In this document: positions 7,985 through 14,334 of the stretch, one piece after another
Position numbering within the stretch: position 1 is the first letter of the stretch
Layout of the letters: each line of letters starts with the position of its first letter
Origin: Prolixibacteraceae bacterium
GTDB lineage: Bacteria; Bacteroidota; Bacteroidia; Bacteroidales; Prolixibacteraceae
DNA length: 18,317 nt
Reading direction: 5' to 3'
NCBI GenBank assembly: GCA_007116765.1
Contig: SKHV01000004.1
Span: 1 to 18,317, forward strand
Position numbers and translations under genes: made by a program
The notes under the pieces: model-generated
What the model was told of the DNA's origin: nothing
What the model saw: the letters and a program-made list of their open reading frames with translations, nothing else
The model's database searches: none

Positions 7985-9053
7985 AATAACATTTGCACTT
8001 GCGTTACTTTTTGTCACGTACACAACTGAAGCTCAACTTATTTCAGATGAACACATTTCAAAAAATTTTAATTGCATCGATTGTAATTTAAAAAGTACAA
8101 CATTGAATAGCCATAAAACCCTACGAATTAATTTTCACTTTATATCAAGGAGTGATGGAACAGGTAACTTTGGTGAATCAACAAATATTTTTGGCAATAC
8201 TTCAAGTGAGAATGGATATTGGATTTCTGATTTACTAATAAATCAGGCAAATAATTATCTAGCGAACAACGTAGAAATGACCCAACAATTATCGTATTCT
8301 CCTATCCCTGTAGAGGAAATTAAATATAGCTACAAATTAAATGGTGTTTTTTTCCATAAAAACGATTCATTTTATGAATGTTACTTCGCTCCAAACTCCT
8401 TAACCAACAACATTGGCTGTGCAATTAATATTTTCATATTTGCTGGAAGAAGTGGCAATGGTGCAGCATATTATGATGCGTGTTGGATAGGAGGTATTGA
8501 GTCATCATATTCTGATTATATAGCAAACTCTAATACATGGCATTTAACAAGAAGAGCGAATATTTTAAACCATGAAATTGGTCACATTTTAAGTTTAGAC
8601 CATCCGAAAAGAAGCCCAGGCGGATTGAAGTCGACTATCGGGGGAACACAATATACAGATAACTGTAATGACACTCCAACTTTTATGGAACTAATAAACG
8701 ATGGCTACTCGGACCCCTACCAATGGTGCAATGGAGAATACTCGAACAATATAATGGATTACAGTTGCCAATTAAGAGCATTTACACCTTGTCAAATTAA
8801 TCAGGTACACTCTTATATTGAATGTTGTTTTACTAGTTATTTATACGGTAATTACCAAAACTCTCATGTTCAAATAAATAATTTTTCCGAGAATATGGCA
8901 TATATAGCTGAAATTGTTGAGATCCCAACAGGAGCTTCGATAACAATTCCTAATAGTAAAAAATTATATATAGATGCACAGGAGCTTATAATAAATGGTG
9001 AATTTTTTGTCCCGTTAGGTTCAACTTTTGAATTTACACCTTATGGTTTATAA
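7962..9053 (+). CDS. Secreted M43-like zinc metalloprotease
   Basis: Predicted extracellular metzincin-type endopeptidase. Seen: from ATG 7962, 363 residues; signal peptide MKNSSSYKITFALALLFV...TEAQ; zinc site HEIGHILSLDH (204-214: His204, Glu205, His208, His214). A cysteine-containing loop NCNDTP follows, and then the Met-turn NNIMDYS (Met265) and RAFTPCQINQ, the order seen in pappalysin-like (M43) proteases. No T9SS type A domain; instead the C-terminus (about 310-363) is a short beta module ending FFVPLGSTFEFTPYGL that resembles the ends of the proteases at 10120 and 11662. The frame opens 6 bp earlier at a TTG, but ATG 7962 gives a clean signal peptide. It overlaps the upstream gene by 23 bp. 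By eye this gene is more A/T-rich than mfd or the upstream gene, possibly a sign of separate origin. Confidence 0.87.
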   Translation: MKNSSSYKITFALALLFVTYTTEAQLISDEHISKNFNCIDCNLKSTTLNSHKTLRINFHFISRSDGTGNFGESTNIFGNTSSENGYWISDLLINQANNYLANNVEMTQQLSYSPIPVEEIKYSYKLNGVFFHKNDSFYECYFAPNSLTNNIGCAINIFIFAGRSGNGAAYYDACWIGGIESSYSDYIANSNTWHLTRRANILNHEIGHILSLDHPKRSPGGLKSTIGGTQYTDNCNDTPTFMELINDGYSDPYQWCNGEYSNNIMDYSCQLRAFTPCQINQVHSYIECCFTSYLYGNYQNSHVQINNFSENMAYIAEIVEIPTGASITIPNSKKLYIDAQELIINGEFFVPLGSTFEFTPYGL

Positions 9054-9084
9054 CAAATTTTTACAATAAATAATCACAAACATA

Positions 9085-9102
9085 CAGGGTTATGTAACCT
9101 TG
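9085..9102. repeat. Small palindrome upstream of orphan tail copy 2
   Basis: CAGGGTTA (9085-9092) can pair with TAACCTTG (9095-9102), one G-T wobble, 32 bp before the orphan tail. The shared ACAGGGTT core and its position suggest a degenerate relative of the hairpins at 11543 and 14117; this relation is inferred. Confidence 0.45.
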
Positions 9103-9133
9103 CCATATATAATTATTACAGAATCCTTTTTTT

Positions 9134-9187
9134 ATGGCAAAGAGGTGGATACTAAGTAAATGATACTGACAAAGTAAAACAACAAAT
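9134..9187 (+). repeat. Orphan T9SS-tail repeat, copy 2 (decayed)
   Basis: ATGGCAAAGAGGTGGATACT and following bases match the 3' end of the S74 gene, but no sorting domain precedes it. In the original frame it reads YGKEVDTK, a stop, then MILTK and a stop, so it is a decayed remnant. It also shares the TAAAACAA trailer that leads into the next gene's ATG at 9191. The gap 9054-9190 holds nothing else recognisable. Confidence 0.85.
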
Positions 9188-9190
9188 ACG

Positions 9191-10123
9191 ATGAGGCAAA
9201 TATTAGCAATCATTCTTTTAGCGACCTGTTCATTAGCCCATGCTCAATTGGAGTTTGCACCAATTGGTGCCGAGTGGTTCTACTCAGTGGGATTAAACGA
9301 TAACCCCTATGCAGGATACCATCATTACGTATCAACTAAAGATACCCTTGTGAATGGAAAAACTGCACGAGTAATTACAAGTAATCGCGATACCATAATC
9401 ACGCATGAGGATAATGGTAGGGTTTACTACCTTTTTAATGACAAATTCAGGTTGATATACGATTTCTCAGCCAAAGTAGGCGATACGCTTGTGTTTGAGT
9501 TTATGGCTCCTAAGCCCGAATCGTACATATACGACACCACCTATTATGTCGCCTTTGAGGTGGAGCGCATATCCAACTTCGATGAAGAGGGAGGAGGTAT
9601 CCGGATGTTTTCCACCGTAGTAGTTGAAGTGGATAGCCTGGATTATGAACCTTTTAAATTCCTTGTTTGGGACACAAAATACACCTATTTTGAAAGAATA
9701 GGATACTACTACAATGGGCTTATCACAAAAATTAAATTACCTTGCGTAGGTGTTTCATCGGATCACTTAAGGTGCTACAAGGATGCAGACTTGAATTACA
9801 TAAGTGAATATTGGAAGAATGAAGGAAAGCCCTGCGATTACAAATCACCAAACTCCATAATGGAAGTCAGGTCGCCATTTGAGCTAAACACATACCCAAA
9901 TCCGGTTTACAACACAATAACCATAGAAACAAAGGGATTTTCCGGCTTGGGTTTACGAACGGTTAAGATATTTAACCAAACGGGTGTGCCTGTATTAAGC
10001 CAACGTTTTGATGCCTCCAACCCAACTATTGACGTATCTCACTTGCCCCCAGGCTTGTATCTTATATCTTTTTTTGACAACAATGGCTTATACTCTAACC
10101 CTAAAAAGATTATTAAAATATGA
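9191..10123 (+). CDS. Secreted T9SS-anchored protein of unknown function (module 2 partner)
   Basis: Function not recognised. Seen: signal peptide MRQILAIILLATCSLAHAQ; mature start LEFAPIGAEWFYSVG; a YLFNDKFRLIYDFSAKVGDT segment (about 80-99); FERIGYYYNGL; HLRCYKDAD (about 192-200). The T9SS type A domain (about 229-310) has TYPNPVYNTITIE and LPPGLYLISF and ends KKIIKI. It is a paralogue of the gene at 7055: the N-terminal and RCY motifs line up and the length is the same (310 against 309 residues). Its stop overlaps the start of the S8 protease gene in an ATGA (10120-10123), a classic sign of translational coupling. This family pattern (opening aromatic-rich segment, GDT...YDF...GDT, then a conserved Cys near the end of the core) is widespread in Bacteroidota secretomes as I know them, but without an assigned role. 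Confidence 0.88.
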   Translation: MRQILAIILLATCSLAHAQLEFAPIGAEWFYSVGLNDNPYAGYHHYVSTKDTLVNGKTARVITSNRDTIITHEDNGRVYYLFNDKFRLIYDFSAKVGDTLVFEFMAPKPESYIYDTTYYVAFEVERISNFDEEGGGIRMFSTVVVEVDSLDYEPFKFLVWDTKYTYFERIGYYYNGLITKIKLPCVGVSSDHLRCYKDADLNYISEYWKNEGKPCDYKSPNSIMEVRSPFELNTYPNPVYNTITIETKGFSGLGLRTVKIFNQTGVPVLSQRFDASNPTIDVSHLPPGLYLISFFDNNGLYSNPKKIIKI

Positions 10124-11523
10124 AAACGAAACTTATTATTTCAATTATAATTTTGACCAATGCAATGGCTCTTGCTCAAGACTTTTCGCTGCAAGTTAAG
10201 TTAAGCCAAGAGAATGCAACTAAAGCGCAATCTATCACAAAAAACCATGAAATGGTTGCGTTAGCCAAAAGGTATAAAAGCGAAGGGTTAAGTCCCAGTT
10301 ATCCGAACTTCAAGAATCCTGAATTGGCTCTTTATTTTGATTTTCGGGGAAAGGGCAATGTTAACAATGCTATAAAAGAACTCACAGAAATGAAATTTTT
10401 TCAGGAAATAGTCGAAGAGGAACTTTTTTATACATTGTCATGCGATAGCCCTCTCCCACCCGTAAACGATGCTTGGTTAGTTCAAAATCCGAACTATGCT
10501 CTTGAGCTAATTAACGCAAGGTGTGCGTGGTCTATAATAAAGGGAGACCCATCTATACTTATTGGAGTTGCTGACACCGAATTCGAGATTACACACCAGG
10601 ATTTAGCCAACCAGATAGTAAGCATTAATGGGCCTGTATCCGCTGGTCACCGACACGGAACACAAGTTGCCGGTGTTGCTGGAGCCCAAACAAACAATGG
10701 CATAGGCATTGCGGGTATTGGGTACAACTCCAAAATAGCTGCACAACGAGTGCAACATACAATAAACGAAGAGGGCAGAGCAAGGGCTTTTTCTGCAGAT
10801 ATTCGAGCTGCCATAAATGCTTTGTATGGTTCCGGAGTGCCAATAATTAACGTAAGCTGGTCTGGAACAGGACTTGAGTTTGAAGCAGCTGAGGAAATAA
10901 CACAGAATGGCACTTTACTTGTTCTTTCTGCAGGTAATAGACCCTCTGATAGAAATCATGGAGCTATCGCAAACATCCCAGGTGTAGTTGTTGTTAGCAG
11001 CGTTAACTTTGCCAACCAGCATGGTCCAACTGGCCATGCTCACAACGAATGGGTTGATATTTGTGCTCCCGGAACAAATGTTGCAACTACAACTGTTAAT
11101 AATGATTATCTAAATGGAGGAGGCACCTCGTATGCAGCTCCGTACGTAGCAGGTACAGCAGCTTTAATGTTAAGCATAAACCCATGCCTAACTCCATCTG
11201 CAATTGAAAACATGCTAAAACAAAGTGCTGCCCCAATTGCCGATGGGCATCTTTTCCATGGCCTACTCGGTGCCGGTAGGCTAAACGCATACGAGGCCGT
11301 TAAAGCAGCCGGTACTCGAAGTTTATCTTACACAACTTTAAGTGGAAATCAAAGCTATGGTGCAGGGTATGCCTTAAATGTTGCTTATACAAATATTGAT
11401 TCAAATTCAAATATTACCCTTACAGCCCGTAACGAAGTAAATATCAGCATGTCATTCAACATGCCTTTAGGAAGTACTTTAGAAATAACAATTGACCCTG
11501 ATGCGGTAAATACTTGCAACTAA
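10120..11523 (+). CDS. Secreted S8 family subtilisin-like serine protease
   Basis: Predicted extracellular endopeptidase. Seen: 467 residues, signal peptide MKTKLIISIIILTNAMALAQ, a propeptide-like region (about 21-125), then a complete subtilase triad: Asp152 in GVADTEFE, His179 in HRHGTQVAGV, Ser337 in GGGTSYAAPYVAGT, with the oxyanion Asn273 in LSAGN. The Asp motif reads DTE instead of the common DTG/DSG. The catalytic domain ends near residue 400. The remaining ~65 residues form a short beta module (ITLTARNEVNISMSF...MPLGSTLEI) ending near a terminal Cys (NTCN). This module resembles the C-termini of the proteases at 7962 and 11662 and may be the same as the '3-coathanger stack' type module of Bacteroidota annotations (from memory, unchecked). 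No T9SS type A domain. Overlaps the partner gene by 4 bp. Confidence 0.93.
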   Translation: MKTKLIISIIILTNAMALAQDFSLQVKLSQENATKAQSITKNHEMVALAKRYKSEGLSPSYPNFKNPELALYFDFRGKGNVNNAIKELTEMKFFQEIVEEELFYTLSCDSPLPPVNDAWLVQNPNYALELINARCAWSIIKGDPSILIGVADTEFEITHQDLANQIVSINGPVSAGHRHGTQVAGVAGAQTNNGIGIAGIGYNSKIAAQRVQHTINEEGRARAFSADIRAAINALYGSGVPIINVSWSGTGLEFEAAEEITQNGTLLVLSAGNRPSDRNHGAIANIPGVVVVSSVNFANQHGPTGHAHNEWVDICAPGTNVATTTVNNDYLNGGGTSYAAPYVAGTAALMLSINPCLTPSAIENMLKQSAAPIADGHLFHGLLGAGRLNAYEAVKAAGTRSLSYTTLSGNQSYGAGYALNVAYTNIDSNSNITLTARNEVNISMSFNMPLGSTLEITIDPDAVNTCN

Positions 11524-11542
11524 GGGTTTGTTTGATAATCAT

Positions 11543-11580
11543 TTACCCCCGACAGGGTTCAAAAATCCTGTCGAGGGTAA
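11543..11580. repeat. Hairpin of the composite hairpin-tail element, copy A
   Basis: TTACCCCCGACAGG (11543-11556) pairs with CCTGTCGAGGGTAA (11567-11580) as a 14-bp stem with one mismatch and a ~10-nt loop. It begins 19 bp after the S8 protease stop and is followed by A residues, not T, so it does not look like an intrinsic terminator for the plus strand. The same hairpin occurs at 14117, also directly before an orphan tail. Confidence 0.8.
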
Positions 11581-11591
11581 AAAAACAGAAA

Positions 11592-11651
11592 ACACCCTTA
11601 TTGCCGACGGCAAAGAGGTGGATACGAGAAAGATGATTCTGACGAAATAAA
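11592..11651 (+). repeat. Orphan T9SS-tail repeat, copy 3
   Basis: Encodes, if read, NTLIADGKEVDTRKMILTK and a stop, with no start or sorting domain in front. Relative to copies 1 and 4 the base changes are almost all synonymous (GCC/GCT, GAC/GAT, ACG/ACT, CTG/TTG/TTA); the one replacement is Arg for Lys. It leads within 10 bp into the ATG of the C10 protease. Confidence 0.88.
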
Positions 11652-11661
11652 AAAAACTAAA

Positions 11662-13119
11662 ATGAAATCAATAATTATCTTTATTATACTTATTTCGGCA
11701 TTGCACCTAAACGCACAAAAAGCCGAAAAAAACATGGCCCGTCAGGTTGCAAACAATTGGGCTGCTAACAAAATGGGCTTGCCTAACAATATAATTGGAG
11801 AGCAACATGAATTAACACATAAAGCAGACACTACTTTGTTTGTATTTAACCTGGCAGACAATGGTTTTGTAATTGTTTCGGCAGACAAGAATACAAACCC
11901 GGTACTTGCCTATTCAAATACAGGATATTTAGACATGGAGAATATACCAATTGAGTTTCAAAGTTGGCTTGATTATTATACAGAAATGGTTTTGTACAAT
12001 AGAAATATGAAAAGCAATAAAAAAACCATTGATAAATGGGACGATATTATTGAAGGTTCCTCTTTAAAAAGCTTACAAACAAATGTGCCTTCACTTTTTG
12101 AAAGCACTAGTTCATCTCGTTGGGCTGCTTGGGATCCATACTTCAATCAGGCGCCGGAAACTACTTCACCACAGTTTAGCAGAGGACATTGGGGTTGTGT
12201 GCCCGGAAGGTTGTCAGAACTTATGAAATACCATAAGCATCCACGAATTGGGATTGGAAGCAATACTTATACATATGATGGAATAACCATTTCTGAAAGT
12301 TTTAACCGGATATTCGAGTACGAAGAAATGCCCTACCGATTGACCTATTGTGGAAACGGACATCCTACATGTAATGATGGATCGTTTAATATTATTCCAG
12401 GTGTAACACAAAAAAACATTGATCAAGTTGGATGGTTGCAATATTTGGCAGGTGTTTCAGTTGGAATGAGGTGGTTGGGACTTAGAGGTGACCCTGAAAC
12501 CATACCCGGTCATTTAAAAGGAACAACTGGCAATACTGGTAATTGGGCAGAAAAACTGGCAACCCATTTTGGATATTCTGCAAATTACGATTATTGGAAT
12601 AATATTGCCATACAAAATGACACAGAGGGCTTCAAAATTAGAGCAAGGGAAAACCTAACAAACGGTATTCCTATCTTGTTTAGATATGAAACGGTAATTA
12701 ATGGTGGTGGCCATGCAGTAATTATTGATGGTGTTGAAGATGATGACTTTTTCCATATTATATTTGGATGGGGAGGACATATGGACGGTTATTACTATCT
12801 CTTTTCAAGTGATAGCAGTAATACTCATGAACCTCGTCCACATATAGAAAAATGGGGACTCAACGCATGCTTCGATATAGTTCCCAATTGTCCTGATGTT
12901 CAAAACCAAACCTATGCAAACAAAACTGTAAATATCAACGACGGGTTCATCTTTGAAGCTATAGATAATGTAACGATATCAAACACAACAATCATAGGAA
13001 ATGGATTGAATGGAGGTAAGGCTGTTGCGAAGGCTGCTAATTCAGTTATGATTACATCGAACTTTGAAGTACAGCTTGGGGCTCAGTTTTCAATTTATGT
13101 AGAACCATGTGGAAATTAG
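11662..13119 (+). CDS. Secreted C10 family (streptopain-like) cysteine protease
   Basis: Predicted papain-fold extracellular protease. Seen: 485 residues; signal peptide MKSIIIFIILISALHLNAQ; propeptide with FVFNLADNGFVIVSADKNTN (about 60-79), the usual C10 prodomain motif. Catalytic Cys179 in HWGCVPGRLSELMKYHKHP, His351 in NGGGHAVIIDG, and FHIIFGWGGHMDGYYYL (Trp370). The family usually has GCVATAxAQ(I/V)MKY and, just before it, W-x-Q-x-x-P-Y-N. Here these read GCVPGRLSELMKY and WAAWDPYFN, so residues around the Cys are unusual though Cys and His are kept. The C-terminal ~70 residues are a beta module (NQTYANKTVNINDGF ... SNFEVQLGAQFSIYVEPCGN) shared with the other two proteases. C10 enzymes include SpeB and Bacteroides homologues, often encoded with inhibitor-like partners. 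The module partner follows 14 bp downstream. Confidence 0.92.
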   Translation: MKSIIIFIILISALHLNAQKAEKNMARQVANNWAANKMGLPNNIIGEQHELTHKADTTLFVFNLADNGFVIVSADKNTNPVLAYSNTGYLDMENIPIEFQSWLDYYTEMVLYNRNMKSNKKTIDKWDDIIEGSSLKSLQTNVPSLFESTSSSRWAAWDPYFNQAPETTSPQFSRGHWGCVPGRLSELMKYHKHPRIGIGSNTYTYDGITISESFNRIFEYEEMPYRLTYCGNGHPTCNDGSFNIIPGVTQKNIDQVGWLQYLAGVSVGMRWLGLRGDPETIPGHLKGTTGNTGNWAEKLATHFGYSANYDYWNNIAIQNDTEGFKIRARENLTNGIPILFRYETVINGGGHAVIIDGVEDDDFFHIIFGWGGHMDGYYYLFSSDSSNTHEPRPHIEKWGLNACFDIVPNCPDVQNQTYANKTVNINDGFIFEAIDNVTISNTTIIGNGLNGGKAVAKAANSVMITSNFEVQLGAQFSIYVEPCGN

Positions 13120-13133
13120 ATATAAATAGAAAG

Positions 13134-14111
13134 ATGAAACATATATCGATAACAATAGTTTGTCTTTTTGTCATTGCAACACTTTTACAAGCTAGTTTGC
13201 ATGAGAAAAATTCTGGATACTCCAATTCTAATGAAGAAAACCCTCCATCGCTGCTTGAACCAGGCAAACGCTGGAACATTGGTCGTAATATAATAAACGA
13301 GTGCCCCATGAACCCCTACAACAGGTGGTTGACCTACTATTTATCTATAGACGGCGATACCACCATAAACGGTAATGCGTTTAAAATGCTTTATCAATCT
13401 AGCGATTCTCTTTTTGTAGAGAATAGTGTTTTGTATTATATAAGAGATGGCAGAAAAGGTGAAGTCTTTATCACCAATAATGCTATGGAAGAGAGTCTCC
13501 TATTTGATTTCAATCTCGAAGCAGGTGACACAATGACAATCCATATTGAAAACATTGATATGCCAAATAATATATTTATTCTTGTAGATTCTATAGGAAT
13601 TATCACGTTAAATGATGGAAAAGAATACAAAGCACAATACATTTATTATTGTGATGACTATGAAAAAGAGGAATTGCTTAATTTCAAACAAACTTATAAA
13701 TCTGATATATGGGTTGAAGGAATAGGTGCCCTAAAATACGGGTTCATTCCTCCGGTTACTATAACAGGAGGTAATGATGGAAAAGTTCTGCTGTGCCATT
13801 CCTTCAACAACGAATTGGTCTACCAAAACCCAGAATACAACACATGCGAAATGAGGACATCGATAAAAGAATCCCTTTCCTCCCCTATCCTGATAAAGGT
13901 TATTACCTTGGGCAATGGCTTGCTTCAATTAAACACTGAGGGCAGCATAAGCGGCACATTGAGCTTGTTTGATATTAACGGAAGAAAACTTTCTGATAAT
14001 ATACAGGTAAACGGCAGCACACAAGTACAAACGCACCATATCGGGCTGCATATATTCCGCTTTACCAACAAAAAAGGCCAAGTACAAACCGGAAAGGTTA
14101 TGGTGCGGTAA
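13134..14111 (+). CDS. Secreted T9SS-anchored protein of unknown function (module 3 partner)
   Basis: Function not recognised. Seen: from ATG 13134, 325 residues; signal peptide MKHISITIVCLFVIATLLQA; mature region LLEPGKRWNIGR, GDTTINGNAFKMLYQ, YYIRDGRKGEVFI, SLLFDFNLEAGDTM, DIWVEGIGALKYG and LLCHSFNN. This arrangement (P-G-K-x-W, GDT, LFDF...GD, W-x-E-G-I-G, Cys) recurs in many Bacteroidota secreted proteins and matches the more diverged partners at 7055 and 9191. The C-terminus (about 253-325, LSLFDINGRKLSDNIQV ... GKVMVR) is a T9SS type A-like domain without the usual PNP motif. An in-frame ATG at 13107 lies inside the protease gene and would put MWKLDINRK ahead of the signal peptide, so 13134 is preferred. 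Here the protease comes first and the partner second, the reverse of modules 1 and 2. Confidence 0.85.
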   Translation: MKHISITIVCLFVIATLLQASLHEKNSGYSNSNEENPPSLLEPGKRWNIGRNIINECPMNPYNRWLTYYLSIDGDTTINGNAFKMLYQSSDSLFVENSVLYYIRDGRKGEVFITNNAMEESLLFDFNLEAGDTMTIHIENIDMPNNIFILVDSIGIITLNDGKEYKAQYIYYCDDYEKEELLNFKQTYKSDIWVEGIGALKYGFIPPVTITGGNDGKVLLCHSFNNELVYQNPEYNTCEMRTSIKESLSSPILIKVITLGNGLLQLNTEGSISGTLSLFDINGRKLSDNIQVNGSTQVQTHHIGLHIFRFTNKKGQVQTGKVMVR

Positions 14112-14116
14112 TTAAT

Positions 14117-14153
14117 TTACCTCCGACAGGGTTTCGAAATCCTGCCGGGGGTA
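14117..14153. repeat. Hairpin of the composite hairpin-tail element, copy B
   Basis: TTACCTCCGACAGG (14117-14130) pairs with CCTGCCGGGGGTA (14141-14153), with one wobble and one mismatch. Together with the following tail it matches 11541-11652 over about 112 bp (roughly 87 percent by hand count). It starts 5 bp after the stop of the upstream gene. Confidence 0.78.
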
Positions 14154-14165
14154 TAAAAACAGAAA

Positions 14166-14227
14166 ACACCCTTATTGCTGATGGCAAAGAGGTGGATACG
14201 AAAAAGATGATTTTAACGAAGTAAAAT
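14166..14227 (+). repeat. Orphan T9SS-tail repeat, copy 4
   Basis: If read, encodes NTLIADGKEVDTKKMILTK and a stop. It has no gene body: its frame differs from that of the upstream gene, which stops at 14111, though it stays open back through the hairpin. The trailer TAAAATAACAAAT resembles that of copy 2 (TAAAACAACAAAT), although here no gene follows, only the terminator. Confidence 0.88.
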
Positions 14228-14235
14228 AACAAATC

Positions 14236-14270
14236 AAAAAAAAAGCTGCCCCGAAAGACAGCTTTTCTTA
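14236..14270. terminator. Bidirectional intrinsic terminator
   Basis: AAAAGCTG (14241-14248) pairs with CAGCTTTT (14259-14266) around the loop CCCCGAAAGA. Read leftward the stem is followed by nine T, a good intrinsic terminator for the GH3 gene ending at 14335; read rightward it ends TTTTCTT and can stop the protease gene run. Confidence 0.85.
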
Positions 14271-14334
14271 AAATGTATCATCAGCTTGTTAAATTATGTC
14301 TTGTATCAAAAATCTAACTTCTGCTTATTCTTTT

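Noticed and set aside
10573..10584. Inactivated subtilase because the Asp motif is DTE instead of DTG
   Set aside because: Asp, His, Ser and the oxyanion Asn are all present in correct order and context; the residue after Asp-Thr varies in the family.
11543..11580. Rho-independent terminator after the S8 protease gene
   Set aside because: The strong hairpin is followed on the plus strand by a run of A, not T, and a near-identical hairpin occurs before the other orphan tail, so a repeat element is the better reading.
13107..13133. N-terminal extension (MWKLDINRK) of the module 3 partner
   Set aside because: It would place charged residues before an otherwise complete signal peptide starting at ATG 13134, and it overlaps the protease gene's end.
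14117..14227. A real small gene spanning the hairpin and orphan tail
   Set aside because: The frame is open and matches copy 3, but there is no ATG or credible start, no signal peptide, and a palindrome forms the N-terminal part; kept only as a repeat.
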